Source: Catenulispora sp. MAP5-51
GTDB taxonomy: Bacteria; Actinomycetota; Actinomycetes; Streptomycetales; Catenulisporaceae
Reading direction: 5' to 3'
Assembly (NCBI RefSeq): GCF_041261205.1
Contig: NZ_JBGCCH010000018.1
Coordinates: forward strand, 62,001 to 126,000
DNA length: 64,000 nt
Shown: positions 7,739 through 16,353 of the stretch, in pieces
Layout: each line of letters begins with the position of its first letter
How positions within the stretch are numbered: the first letter of the stretch is position 1
The notes under the pieces: generated by a model
Told to the model about the DNA's origin: nothing
Databases searched by the model: none
What the model saw: the letters and a program-made list of their open reading frames with translations, nothing else
Position numbers and translations under genes: made by a program

Positions 7739-9097
7739 GTGAGGGCCCTGTCCCGCGTATATGTCTCCCACCTCGCCGGCCGCTCTGTGTTCGACGCAGA
7801 CGGCGAACCGGTGGGCCGGATCCGCGACATCGTGGTCAGCATGGGCGCCGGCGACACCGCCCCGCGCGTGCTCGGCCTGGTCCTGGAGATGCAGATGCAC
7901 GGCCGGCGGCGGGTCTTCCTGCCGATCGGCCGGGTCACCTCGATCGAGAGCAACCAGGTGATCTCCACCGGCCTGGTGAACATGCGGCACTTCCAGCAGC
8001 GGGCCGGCGAGACCCTGGTGCTGGCCGAACTGCTGGACCGCCGGGTCACCCTGAAGGCCACCGGCGAGAACGCGACCGTGCGCGACGTGGCCCTGGAGCC
8101 CGAGCGCGCCGGCAAGGACATGGCGCTGACCAAGCTGTTCGTGCAGAAGGCGGCCAAGGGCGGGCTGCGGCGCCGCGGGGAGTCGCTGACCGTGGACTGG
8201 GACGCGGTCCAGGGCCTGGAGGTCTCCGGCGCGCAGGGCGCCGCCGAGCTGGTCGCGGCGCTGGACAAGCTGCACGCCGCGGACCTGGCGCACGTCATGC
8301 ACGAGCTCTCGCCCCGGCGGCGCGGCGAGGTGGCCGCGGCCCTGGACGACGAGCGCCTGGCCGACGTGATGGAGGAGCTCCCCGAGGACGACCAGGTCGA
8401 GATCCTGGGCGAGCTGGAGTCCGAGCGCGCCGCCGACGTCCTGGAGGCGATGGACCCCGACGACGCCGCGGACCTGCTCGGCGAGCTGAGCGCGGACGAG
8501 GCCGAGCGGCTGCTGGCCCTGATGGAGCCGCAGGACGCGAACCCGGTGCGGCGGCTGCTGACCTACCGCGAGGACACCGCCGGCGGCCTGATGAACTCCG
8601 ACCCGATCATCCTGCTGCCGAACGCGACCGTGGCCGAGGCCCTGGCGCTGGTACGGGACGAGGAGCGCACGCCGGCGAACGCCTCGCTGGTGTTCGTCAC
8701 CCGCGCGCCGACCGAGACGCCGACCGGCCGCTACCTGGGCGCCGTGCACATCCAGCGGCTGCTGCGCGAGCCGCCGATGGCGCTGGTGTCGGCGGCGGTG
8801 GACGTCGAGCTGGAGCCGCTGACCCCGGACACCATGCTGAACGAGGTCACGGCCTACATGGCGACCTACAACCTGGTCGCGGTGCCGGTGGTGGACGCCG
8901 ACGACCGGCTGCTGGGCGCGGTCACCGTGGACGACGTGCTGGACCACCTGCTGCCCGACGACTGGCGGATGCGGCCGGGCAAACACCCGCACGACGAACT
9001 GCCTCCGGAGGCCCGCGAGGTCGTGGAGCTGCTGGAGGAGCAGGACGCCGGGGCCGCGGGCCTGGAACGGACCGGCACCGAGGTGGGGGAGGGCTAA
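7739..9097 (+). CDS. PRC-barrel / MgtE N-domain / CBS-domain protein without membrane segments
   Basis: The 452-residue protein has three parts: a PRC-barrel-like N-terminus (VYVSHLAGRSVFDADGEPVGRIRDIVV), an MgtE N-terminal helical domain near residues 155-265 (repeated LADVMEELPEDDQVEIL, ADVLEAMDPDDAADLL), and a tandem CBS region near 280-400. The membrane channel of true MgtE is absent, so it is not a complete Mg2+ transporter. A cytoplasmic Mg2+ or nucleotide sensor is a reasonable inference. GTG 7739 was preferred over TTG 7679 because GGAGG lies six bases before it. It is followed without a gap by a DUF1003 membrane protein. Confidence 0.8.
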   Translation: MRALSRVYVSHLAGRSVFDADGEPVGRIRDIVVSMGAGDTAPRVLGLVLEMQMHGRRRVFLPIGRVTSIESNQVISTGLVNMRHFQQRAGETLVLAELLDRRVTLKATGENATVRDVALEPERAGKDMALTKLFVQKAAKGGLRRRGESLTVDWDAVQGLEVSGAQGAAELVAALDKLHAADLAHVMHELSPRRRGEVAAALDDERLADVMEELPEDDQVEILGELESERAADVLEAMDPDDAADLLGELSADEAERLLALMEPQDANPVRRLLTYREDTAGGLMNSDPIILLPNATVAEALALVRDEERTPANASLVFVTRAPTETPTGRYLGAVHIQRLLREPPMALVSAAVDVELEPLTPDTMLNEVTAYMATYNLVAVPVVDADDRLLGAVTVDDVLDHLLPDDWRMRPGKHPHDELPPEAREVVELLEEQDAGAAGLERTGTEVGEG

Positions 9098-9601
9098 GTG
9101 GCGCGCGAGTACACACCGCCGCGGCTGGACCAGCCGCGCGGCCGGCGGCAGGTCTCGCTGAAGCCGTCGTTCGACCCGGACGCCTTCGGCCGGGTCTCGG
9201 AGACCATCGCACGGTTCTTCGGCACCGCGCGGTACCTGGTCATCCAGACCGTGATCGTCATCATCTGGATCGCGCTGAACATCCTGGTGATCAGCAGGGC
9301 GATCCGCTGGGACCCGTACCCCTTCATCCTGCTGAACCTGGCGTTCTCGACCCAGGCCGCCTATGCCGCGCCGCTGATCTTGCTGGCGCAGAACCGGCAG
9401 GCCGAGCGGGACAAGGTGCAGGTCGCCGAGGACCGGAACCGCGAAGAGCTGTCGATCGCGACGATGGAGTACCTGACCCGGGAGATCGCCTCGCTGCGCC
9501 TGGCGGTGGGCGAGGTCGCCACCCGGGACTACGTGCGCGGCGAAATCCAGGGGCTGCTCAAGGAGCTGGAAGAACGGGCCCGGGAGCTGCCGGCGGAGTA
9601 G
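9098..9601 (+). CDS. DUF1003 membrane protein
   Basis: The 167-residue protein has two membrane helices (YLVIQTVIVIIWIALNILVI and FILLNLAFSTQAAYAAPLILLA) and a C-terminal cytoplasmic helix, the layout of DUF1003. The GTG start follows the TAA of the MgtE-like gene directly, indicating coupled translation. The pair is common in actinomycetes and probably forms a membrane-anchored complex; its role is not established. Confidence 0.85.
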   Translation: MAREYTPPRLDQPRGRRQVSLKPSFDPDAFGRVSETIARFFGTARYLVIQTVIVIIWIALNILVISRAIRWDPYPFILLNLAFSTQAAYAAPLILLAQNRQAERDKVQVAEDRNREELSIATMEYLTREIASLRLAVGEVATRDYVRGEIQGLLKELEERARELPAE

Positions 9602-9612
9602 CGGTAGCAGCG

Positions 9613-9969
9613 CTATTCCTGGATGAACTCCAGGCGGTTGCCGTGCGGGTCGAAGGTATGCAGCCGCCGTCGGTCGGGGATGCTCGTGTCCCACGTGTAC
9701 TCGTGGCCGGCCGCGGTGAGCGCCGCGGACAGCTCGTCGATGTCGGTGACCAGGATGCCCGGGTGCGCCTTGCGCGCCGGGACGAAGGGCTCCTCGACGC
9801 CGGTGTGGATCTCCAGGCCGCCGGCGGCGAACCAGCACCCGCCGCGCGCGGCCAGGACCGGCGGCTTGGGCAGCTCGGTCATGCCCAGGACGCCGACGTA
9901 GTAGGCACGCGAGATATCCTCCGCGCCCTTCGGGACCGCTACCTGGGTGTGATGGAGTGATGAGAGCAT
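9613..9969 (-). CDS. VOC family (glyoxalase-like) protein
   Basis: This 118-residue protein shows the vicinal-oxygen-chelate fold pattern: HHTQVAVP at the start, RAYYVGVLGM, and the terminal DPHGNRLEFIQE with the metal-binding Glu. It starts at ATG 9969 after a GGAGGGG site. Substrate is unknown; members include glyoxalases, dioxygenases and resistance proteins. It lies 26 bases downstream of tam, so co-transcription from the TamR-controlled promoter is likely. Confidence 0.85.
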   Translation of the reverse strand: MLSSLHHTQVAVPKGAEDISRAYYVGVLGMTELPKPPVLAARGGCWFAAGGLEIHTGVEEPFVPARKAHPGILVTDIDELSAALTAAGHEYTWDTSIPDRRRLHTFDPHGNRLEFIQE

Positions 9970-9994
9970 TTCTTTCCCCTCCGGGTGTGGTCGG

Positions 9995-10801
9995 CTAATG
10001 CGAGCGGCCGATGGCGAAGATCCGCCGATAGGGCAGCAGCTGGACGGTGTGGCCGCCGAGTTCCCGGATCGGGTAGGCCGCGCGGGCCAGGGTGTCGTAT
10101 TCGGCGACGAAGTCGGCGGCGTCGGTCTCGCTCAGGGCCTTGATCGCCGGGCGCAGGGCGCTGCCGCGGACGAACTCGGTGACGCCGCACGGCACGGACG
10201 GGTCCGGGTCGGCCGGGACCAGGTAGGTGTAGGTGGTCTCCCACACGTCCGGCTCCAGCCCGGCCTCGGCGAGCTTCTCCAGGTAGACCGCCGGGTCGTG
10301 GGACGCGGGCTTGACCAGGTCGTCCGGGACCCGGCCGGCCCACCGGCGCTTCATCTCGGCCAGCGCGAGGTGCGAGGGCGCCTCGAAGTTGCCGGGGACC
10401 TGGAAGCCGAACACGCCGCCGGGGGCGAGCTGCGCGGCCAGGTCCGGCAGCAGGTCCAGGTGGTCCGGCACCCACTGGAGCACAGCGTTGGCGAGCAGGA
10501 CGTCGACCTTGGCGTCCGGGTGCCAGTCGCGCAGGTCGCCGAGTTCGAAGTCGACCTGGCCGGGAACCTCCTGCCGCCGGGCGGCCTCGATCATCGCCGG
10601 GGAGGAGTCGACGCCCACGATCCGGGCGTCCGGCCACCAGTCGACCAGCAGCGCGGTCGCGTTGCCGGGGCCGCAGCCCAGGTCGACGACGGTGTGCACG
10701 TCGCCGTCCGCGTCGAGCTGAGTGACCAGGTCCAGGAAGGGGCGCAGGCGGTCGTTCTCGAACCGCAGGTACTGCTGGGCGTTCCAGATGTCGTCGGCCA
10801 T
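9995..10801 (-). CDS. tam: Trans-aconitate 2-methyltransferase
   Basis: The 268-residue SAM-dependent methyltransferase has the motif VVDLGCGPGNAT near residues 34-45 and a Tam-like N-terminus (DIWNAQQYLRFENDR). Tam methylates trans-aconitate, a spontaneous inhibitor formed from cis-aconitate. ATG 10801 has a GGGAGG site. The divergent MarR-family gene and the palindrome between them reproduce the tam/tamR arrangement known from Streptomyces coelicolor, where TamR responds to citrate and aconitates. That context supports Tam over a generic methyltransferase. Confidence 0.85.
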   Translation of the reverse strand: MADDIWNAQQYLRFENDRLRPFLDLVTQLDADGDVHTVVDLGCGPGNATALLVDWWPDARIVGVDSSPAMIEAARRQEVPGQVDFELGDLRDWHPDAKVDVLLANAVLQWVPDHLDLLPDLAAQLAPGGVFGFQVPGNFEAPSHLALAEMKRRWAGRVPDDLVKPASHDPAVYLEKLAEAGLEPDVWETTYTYLVPADPDPSVPCGVTEFVRGSALRPAIKALSETDAADFVAEYDTLARAAYPIRELGGHTVQLLPYRRIFAIGRSH

Positions 10802-10830
10802 GACGCCTCCCGGCAGGTCGGAGATGGGCA

Positions 10831-10854
10831 AAGTATCTCGACGTCGAGATACTT
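10831..10854. promoter_or_regulatory. 24-bp perfect palindrome, probable TamR operator
   Basis: The half-site AAGTATCTCGAC is followed exactly by its reverse complement. The centre is about 41 bp upstream of the tam start. Size, symmetry and position fit binding of a MarR-family dimer controlling both divergent genes. Confidence 0.75.
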
Positions 10855-10873
10855 AGAGTCTGCCCGGTCAAGA

Positions 10874-10889
10874 ATCTCGATGTCAAGAT
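10874..10889. promoter_or_regulatory. Second, imperfect TamR-like operator
   Basis: ATCTCGATGTCAAGAT is an inverted repeat with one mismatch per arm and shares the ATCTCGA half with the 10831-10854 site. It lies about 20 bp before a -10-like TAGGCT (10911-10916) for the tamR gene, so it would serve autoregulation. Confidence 0.55.
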
Positions 10890-10950
10890 GCTCGGTGCCG
10901 ACATTCCCGCTAGGCTGGGATCTCGGATCACGCTGAGGAGAAGGTACGCG

Positions 10951-11523
10951 GTGGAGACGCCACAGACGCAGGATTCAGCCCGCCTGGCGCCCCCCGCCGA
11001 GAACGGCACCGCCGCCTCCGCGGACCCCGGGGTCTGCCGGGACGAGGTGGACCGGCTGATCGAGGCCTGGCACCACGAGCGCCCCGACCTCGACGTGGCT
11101 CCGCTCGAAGTCCTCTCCCGGGTCTCCCGCCTGGCCCGGCACCTGGACCGGGCCCGCCGCACCGCGTTCGCCGAGCACGACCTGGAGCCGTGGGAGTTCG
11201 ACGTGCTCTCGGCGCTGCGCCGCGCCGGCGCGCCCTACCAGCTCACCCCCAGCAAGCTGCTGACCCAGACCCTGGTCACCAGCGGCACGATGACCAACCG
11301 CATCGACCGCCTCGCGGCCAAGGACCTGGTCAAGCGCCTGCCCGATCCCGGCGACCGGCGCGGGGTGCTGGTGCAGCTCTCGGACACCGGACGCGAGCGC
11401 GTGGACGGCGCGTTCGAGGGGCTGCTGGCGCAGGAGCGCGACCTGCTCGGCGGGCTGTCCGCCGAGGATCGCAAGGCCCTGGCCGGGCTTTTGCGGACGC
11501 TGGTCCTGCCCTTCGACAACTGA
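10951..11523 (+). CDS. tamR: MarR-family transcriptional regulator, TamR-like
   Basis: The 190-residue protein has a MarR winged helix (LTPSKLLTQTLVTSGTMTNR, then the wing DPGDRRGVLVQL) preceded by a long N-terminal helix (CRDEVDRLIEAWHHERPDLD), as in the HucR/PecS/TamR subgroup. GTG 10951 follows a GAGGAGAAGG site; the upstream frame would run into the operators. Divergence from tam and the palindromes between them make it the likely repressor of both genes. The effector is probably citrate or aconitate by analogy with S. coelicolor TamR. Confidence 0.8.
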   Translation: METPQTQDSARLAPPAENGTAASADPGVCRDEVDRLIEAWHHERPDLDVAPLEVLSRVSRLARHLDRARRTAFAEHDLEPWEFDVLSALRRAGAPYQLTPSKLLTQTLVTSGTMTNRIDRLAAKDLVKRLPDPGDRRGVLVQLSDTGRERVDGAFEGLLAQERDLLGGLSAEDRKALAGLLRTLVLPFDN

Positions 11524-11686
11524 CTCGGGCGACGTTCGGCAACCGACTTAAGCGGTCGTTCTCCTCGAATCACCCTCCCCTACCCCTGGCGGCTACCTAC
11601 CAGTAGCATCCAGGTGTTCGCCGCCACATGTATGTGCGATGGGGCCTTTGTGGGCGGCGCGATCTTCTTGGGAGGGGACCCACAGC

Positions 11687-12571
11687 ATGCACGTTCCCAA
11701 ACTCGGCCTGCGCAAGGCCGCCGCGCTCGCGGCCGCCGCGCTGTGCGGCCTGGCGGTCAGCGCCGGCCCGGCGAGCGCGACCGACGGCTGGAAGCACCAG
11801 CCGTACGACTACTACCTCGCCCTCGGCGACTCGCTCGGCGCCGGCTGGCAGCCGAACGCGGTGACCGGCCAGGGCTACATCAGCGGCCACGGCTACGCCG
11901 ACGACATCGCCGCCTCGCTGAAGGCCCAGGGGACCAAGTACGTGAACCTGGCGTGCCCCGGCGAGACCACGGGCTCGATGATCCACGGCGGCTGCCCGTA
12001 CCCGGAGCCGTACAAGAACCAGCTCGACGCCGCCGCCTCTTTCCTGAAGGCGCATAAGGGCGACCGGGTCCTGGTGACCCTCGACATCGGCGCGAACGAC
12101 GTCGACGGCTGCGCGAGCGCCACCGGCCTGGACATCCAGTGCGGTCTGAACGGGATCAAGCAGACCTCGCAGGACCTGCCGGTCATCCTCAAGACGCTGC
12201 GCTCCGCGGCCGGGCACAAGACCGAGTTCGTCGGGTCGACGTACTACAACCCGTTCCTCGCGTCCTGGCTCACCGGCTCCTCCGGCCAGAGCACCGCGAC
12301 GCTCTCGGCGGTGTTCCTGAACCTGTTCAACGCGGTCTTCGCGGTCGAGTACCCGGTGAACGGCGTCCGGGTGGCCGACGTCAGCGCGGCGTTCGACAGC
12401 AACGACTTCATCGACCAGGTGCCGCTGAAGCCGGGCGTCACCGTGCCGCTGAACGTGGCCCGCATCTGCCAGTGGACCTGGATGTGCGCGCCGGCCCCGG
12501 TCGGCCCCAACATCCACGCGAACGACGCCGGGTACGCCGTGATGGCGAAGGCCTTCGAAGCAGCTATCTGA
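11687..12571 (+). CDS. Secreted SGNH/GDSL-family hydrolase
   Basis: The 294-residue protein has a signal peptide with probable cleavage after ASA at residue 31. It shows SGNH blocks: LALGDSLGAG with nucleophile Ser49, the Gly block near CPGETTGS, IGANDV with the conserved Asn, and NIHANDAGY with His near 277. The usual Asp three residues before this His is Pro here, so a Ser-His dyad is likely. It contains several cysteines, as in secreted actinomycete lipases. Start ATG 11687 has a GGAGGGG site. Expected activity is an extracellular esterase or lipase. Confidence 0.85.
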   Translation: MHVPKLGLRKAAALAAAALCGLAVSAGPASATDGWKHQPYDYYLALGDSLGAGWQPNAVTGQGYISGHGYADDIAASLKAQGTKYVNLACPGETTGSMIHGGCPYPEPYKNQLDAAASFLKAHKGDRVLVTLDIGANDVDGCASATGLDIQCGLNGIKQTSQDLPVILKTLRSAAGHKTEFVGSTYYNPFLASWLTGSSGQSTATLSAVFLNLFNAVFAVEYPVNGVRVADVSAAFDSNDFIDQVPLKPGVTVPLNVARICQWTWMCAPAPVGPNIHANDAGYAVMAKAFEAAI

Positions 12572-12600
12572 CATACCGCTTTTCCCTGCCGCGCAGGTCA

Positions 12601-12633
12601 GCCGGGGCCGCCCTACTCGGGGTTGGCCCCGGC
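12601..12633 (+). terminator. GC-rich stem-loop after the SGNH hydrolase gene
   Basis: GCCGGGGCC (12601-12609) pairs with GGCCCCGGC (12625-12633) around a 15-base loop, 29 bases after the stop. There is no T-run, as is common for terminators in high-GC actinomycetes. Confidence 0.6.
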
Positions 12634-12657
12634 CGTGTTGTGGGGCAGGATGAGCCG

Positions 12658-14016
12658 GTGCCCGGTCCACTCATAAGTTCGACCGGACACGTGGGTCTGC
12701 GTGTCGAGACGCCGGATCTGCGGCTGCTGTGCGATCCGTGGGTTTCCCCGGGCGGGGCCTTCTTAGGGTCGTGGTTCCCTTTCCCGGACAACAGCCACCT
12801 GCATACGGTTCCCGGGCTTCTCGCTGCCGATTGGGTCGCGGTGTCGAGCGCGCAGGCGGACCACCTGGACCTGCCTTTTCTGTCCGGGCTCGACGAAGCG
12901 GTCCCGGTGGTGATCCCGGCCTATCCCTCCTCTGTTCTCCGCGACCAGCTGAGCGGGGCCGGGGTGAAGAACATCGTGGAAGTCGAAGGCTGGCAGCGGC
13001 TTCCGCTCAACGGTCGCGGTGACTGGTTGACGGTCGTGCCCGAGCAGTCGCCGATGGCGCATCGGGCCGCTTTTCTGGTCTTCGTAGACGGCGTTTCGGT
13101 GCTGCATTGCAATGATGCGCGGCTGTCCTTGGCGCAGGTGCGACGCGCCATGATCGAAGTCGGCGGCCCGTTGGACCTGCTGGCGGTGGATGCTTCGGAG
13201 CCGTGGTTCAGAGCCGTGAAACGGTTGGTGCGGACGGTGAAGCCGCGTTTGGTGCTTTCTTGTGGCGAGTCTGACGAACTGCCGGCCGAGACGCTGCGAC
13301 TGCTTCCAGGGGACGGCGTTCATATAACAGCTACCGACCATCAGGTCGTCAGGGATCCGCATTGGGAGGGGAACACCCATAGTGGCGCTGACTCCCGCGC
13401 GCAGGAGGCCGCCGACCTATGGGCTGCGTATCCCGATCCTGCTGCGGGCTCAGGCCTTGCGGACCGGTTCGCTGAGCACTTCGCGCGGCTTCGTTCCATG
13501 AGTCCGTACTTCCTGGAGCGGATCGCGATGACGGTCCGGTTCGAGGTGACCGGCGCAGATGGCGGGGTGTGGGACGTACACCTCGGCTCCGACGAGCCTG
13601 CGCAGTACACCTTCCGTGTCGAGGCGCGCTGGCTGGATGCAGTGCTTCGCGGAGACATCCGCTGGGACGACCTGCTTTTGTCGCAACGCTTCCAGACTCT
13701 GCATAGTCCGGACGTCGACAACGAATATCTCTTCGCTCTGCTTAAGCACGCCAACGCTGATGCGTTGCAAGCCATAGAGGACTACGACAAGCGCGAACCC
13801 AATGCCACCGTCACCCTTAGCTCCGGCGACCGGACCTTCGAAGTGACCCGCTACTGTCCGCACTCCGGTGAAGACCTCGCCGAGGGTGCCGTCATCGACG
13901 AGGCGCCGGAGGGTCTGGTTCTGCGCTGCTTGGCGCACAACTTCGACTTCTCACTCACCACCGGCCTGTGTCTGAACGCCCGGTGTGAGCCCATTGTGGT
14001 GGCGGCGCCTGTCTGA
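12658..14016 (+). CDS. Metallo-beta-lactamase-like protein with C-terminal Rieske [2Fe-2S] domain
   Basis: The 452-residue protein starts with a UlaG-like metallo-beta-lactamase segment (STGHVGLRVETPDLRLLCDPW). In its metal motif, residues 63-69, the usual HxHxDH reads SAQADH-like (S63 S64 A65 Q66 A67 D68 H69), so two His are lost. The C-terminus has Rieske ligands Cys400-Pro-His402 and Cys424-Leu-Ala-His427. CMP-N-acetylneuraminate hydroxylase combines the same two modules in the other order. GTG 12658 follows an AGGA site; the start is not certain. Codon use is visibly less GC-biased than in the neighbours, hinting at transfer. The reaction is unknown; electron transfer or oxygenation of a nucleotide sugar is a guess. 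Confidence 0.7.
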   Translation: MPGPLISSTGHVGLRVETPDLRLLCDPWVSPGGAFLGSWFPFPDNSHLHTVPGLLAADWVAVSSAQADHLDLPFLSGLDEAVPVVIPAYPSSVLRDQLSGAGVKNIVEVEGWQRLPLNGRGDWLTVVPEQSPMAHRAAFLVFVDGVSVLHCNDARLSLAQVRRAMIEVGGPLDLLAVDASEPWFRAVKRLVRTVKPRLVLSCGESDELPAETLRLLPGDGVHITATDHQVVRDPHWEGNTHSGADSRAQEAADLWAAYPDPAAGSGLADRFAEHFARLRSMSPYFLERIAMTVRFEVTGADGGVWDVHLGSDEPAQYTFRVEARWLDAVLRGDIRWDDLLLSQRFQTLHSPDVDNEYLFALLKHANADALQAIEDYDKREPNATVTLSSGDRTFEVTRYCPHSGEDLAEGAVIDEAPEGLVLRCLAHNFDFSLTTGLCLNARCEPIVVAAPV

Positions 14017-14023
14017 CCTTCCC

Positions 14024-15694
14024 TTATGCGGGTGCGGTTTCCTTTTCGGGAGCGGTGTCCGACAGGTAGCCCAGACCACCCGTGGACGGCGTCCGTCCGG
14101 ACCGCATGAAGTACGTGCCGACCAAGGCGATCGTGCCGGCGATCGCACAGGCGATGAAGATCTGCGTGTACGCGGTGTCGGTGAACACTCCCGCGCGCTC
14201 CGTCACCCCGGTCTTCGGGTCCGGGGTACCGGCGAACACCGTCTGTCCGGCCACGACCAGCCGCACAGGATGGGCCGCCTGGAAGGCCGCCGCTATAGCG
14301 GTTCCCACAGCGGTGCCGATGGAGTTGGACACGCCGAGCATGCCCGCTGTGATTCCCTGCTGCTCCGGCGGAGAGGCTTCCACCAACAGGTTCGGTGTTG
14401 TCGCGTAGTAGGCGCCGAACCCGACGCCGAAGACGATGCCGACGAGGGCCAGTGTCAGCGCGCCGTGGTGCGCGGCGGCGTACACACCGCTGGTGGCGGC
14501 GAAGGTGAACATCCCGATCAGCAACGGCTTGCGTGCGCCGATCTTCCCGGACAGCTGGCCGGAGGCCGCGCCGGAGAACATGGACACCGACGAGCCCCAC
14601 ACCTGGACGTGGAACGCCAAGCCCAGCAGCGTGAACCCGAGTCCGTAGCCGATGTCGCCGAGCACCTTCACCGGGATCTGGTTCGGCTGCACCAGCCCCT
14701 TGAAGCGGGCGGCAGCGCCCTGCTGGGTCAGGGCTATCAGGCCGTTGTGGCTCGGCGTGGACACCATGTACGGGATGGCGAAGGCCTGGATGCCGACCAC
14801 GATCGAGGCGAAGAAGGCGATGAACAGCACCACCGAGACCTTCGGCGAGAACAGCAGCCGCAGGTCGATGATCGGCTGGCTGACTCTGCGTTCCAACCCG
14901 ACGAAGGCCGCGACGAGCAGCACGCCGAGGACCAGGTAGCCCAGGTAGAGCGGGTCGGTCCAGCCGACGTTCGCACCGTTGGACACGTACAGCAGCGCGA
15001 AGCCCACGCCCCCGGCCAGCAGCAGCGCGCCGAACGGGTCGAGCTTCTGGCGGGCCCGGAACTTGGTCTCCGGGCACACGATGAACAGCAGCGGCAGCGT
15101 CACCAGGGTGTAGATCACCAGGAACCAGAACAGCGACTTGTAGCTCCAGCCGGCGGTGTCGGTCAGCACCCCGGAGAGCATGATCCCGCCGACCCCGGAC
15201 ACCCCGAGCCCGGTGGACACCAGCCCGATCGCCAGCGGCACGTACTTGCGTGGGATCAGGTCCCGGATCAGGCCGTAGGCCACCGTGGCCGCGGCGATGG
15301 CCACCGCCTGGAACGCCCGCCCGATCAGGAAGAGCGTCCAGTTGCTGGTGGTGGCGCAGATCAGCGACCCGATCAGGAACGACACCCCGACCGCCAGCAG
15401 CATGTTCCGCTTGCCGTACAGGTCGGACAGCTTGCCCAGGATCGGCGTCGCCGCCCCGCCGACCAGCCCGAAGACGATGGTCATCCACGCGATGTTGCTC
15501 CCCACCCCCGGGAAGCTGCGCCCGATCAGCTGCGCCGCCGGCGAGACCATCGTGTACTGCAGCGGCGCGACCTCGGCGAAGAGGACGACGACCACGATGA
15601 CGGCGAAGATGCGCCCGCGGGAGGCGTTGTCGAGGCGCCCCGTGTCGTTCTCGGGCGGAGGTGCGGCCGCTGTGCTCGATCCGGTATCGGTCAT
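14024..15694 (-). CDS. MFS transporter, 14-helix DHA2 type
   Basis: This 556-residue membrane protein carries the MFS motif GKLSDLYGKR after the second helix and has about 14 predicted membrane segments, the DHA2 drug/proton antiporter layout. An extra loop of about 60 residues (QTVFAGTPDPKTGVTERAG) lies before the last helix. The start ATG 15694 follows AAGGACG. It converges with the Rieske gene with only 7 bases between stops. Substrate is unknown. Confidence 0.85.
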   Translation of the reverse strand: MTDTGSSTAAAPPPENDTGRLDNASRGRIFAVIVVVVLFAEVAPLQYTMVSPAAQLIGRSFPGVGSNIAWMTIVFGLVGGAATPILGKLSDLYGKRNMLLAVGVSFLIGSLICATTSNWTLFLIGRAFQAVAIAAATVAYGLIRDLIPRKYVPLAIGLVSTGLGVSGVGGIMLSGVLTDTAGWSYKSLFWFLVIYTLVTLPLLFIVCPETKFRARQKLDPFGALLLAGGVGFALLYVSNGANVGWTDPLYLGYLVLGVLLVAAFVGLERRVSQPIIDLRLLFSPKVSVVLFIAFFASIVVGIQAFAIPYMVSTPSHNGLIALTQQGAAARFKGLVQPNQIPVKVLGDIGYGLGFTLLGLAFHVQVWGSSVSMFSGAASGQLSGKIGARKPLLIGMFTFAATSGVYAAAHHGALTLALVGIVFGVGFGAYYATTPNLLVEASPPEQQGITAGMLGVSNSIGTAVGTAIAAAFQAAHPVRLVVAGQTVFAGTPDPKTGVTERAGVFTDTAYTQIFIACAIAGTIALVGTYFMRSGRTPSTGGLGYLSDTAPEKETAPA

Positions 15695-15849
15695 GGCGCG
15701 TCCTTGAAATCTCGGGGAGATGTCTGATCGGCCTAATACGAACCCGACCTGTGAGGATGCTCACAGCCCGCGTTCGAGGCACCATGACACCGAGACCTCT
15801 AAGTCGCAAGAGTTATCGAGTCCGCGCTGTACCGCCGCGCCGTATGGCG

Positions 15850-16353
15850 CTACCCCTCGCGCGACCAGTCCCCTGAGACGCCGCCGGACTTCGTCTCCAC
15901 CTGGACCCGGGTCAGCACCGCGGCCGGGTCGACCGCCTTGACCATGTCGATGACGGTCAGCCCGGCGACCGCCACCGCCGTCAGCGCCTCCATCTCGACG
16001 CCGGTGCGGTCCGCGGTCTTCACCGTCGCGGCGATCGCGACGCCGGAGTCCTCGACCTCCAGCGCCACCTTCACGCCGCTGATCGCGATCGGGTGGCAGA
16101 GCGGGACCAGGTCGGGCGTCCGCTTCGCGCCCATGATCCCGGCGATGCGCGCGACCGACAGGGCGTCCCCCTTGGGCACGCCCTCGCCGCGCAGCAGCTC
16201 CACCACCTTCGGCGAGACCTCCACGAAGCCGGTCGCCCGCGCCTGGCGGGCCGAGACCGGCTTGGCGGTGACGTCGACCATGCGCGCGTCGCCGGCGGAG
16301 TCGATGTGCGTCAGGCGGTCGGACTTGCCGCCGGCCGGCTGTTCGGGGCTCAC
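15850..16353 (-). CDS. moaC: Cyclic pyranopterin monophosphate synthase
   Basis: MoaC converts the MoaA product to cyclic pyranopterin monophosphate in molybdenum cofactor synthesis. The 167-residue protein has the signature MGAKRTPDLVPLCHPI and KTADRTGVEMEALTAV, which hold the active-site Lys and Asp. Its GTG start overlaps the moeA stop by GTGA, so the two are translationally coupled. Length is normal for the family. Confidence 0.95.
   Translation of the reverse strand: MSPEQPAGGKSDRLTHIDSAGDARMVDVTAKPVSARQARATGFVEVSPKVVELLRGEGVPKGDALSVARIAGIMGAKRTPDLVPLCHPIAISGVKVALEVEDSGVAIAATVKTADRTGVEMEALTAVAVAGLTVIDMVKAVDPAAVLTRVQVETKSGGVSGDWSREG

Noticed and set aside
10888-10950. ATG 10888 start of tamR
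   Set aside because: It would overlap the operator and promoter; GTG 10951 has a GAGGAGAAGG site.
12139-12657. N-terminal extension of the Rieske gene to 12139
   Set aside because: It lies wholly inside the SGNH hydrolase gene in another frame and passes through the stem-loop at 12601-12633.
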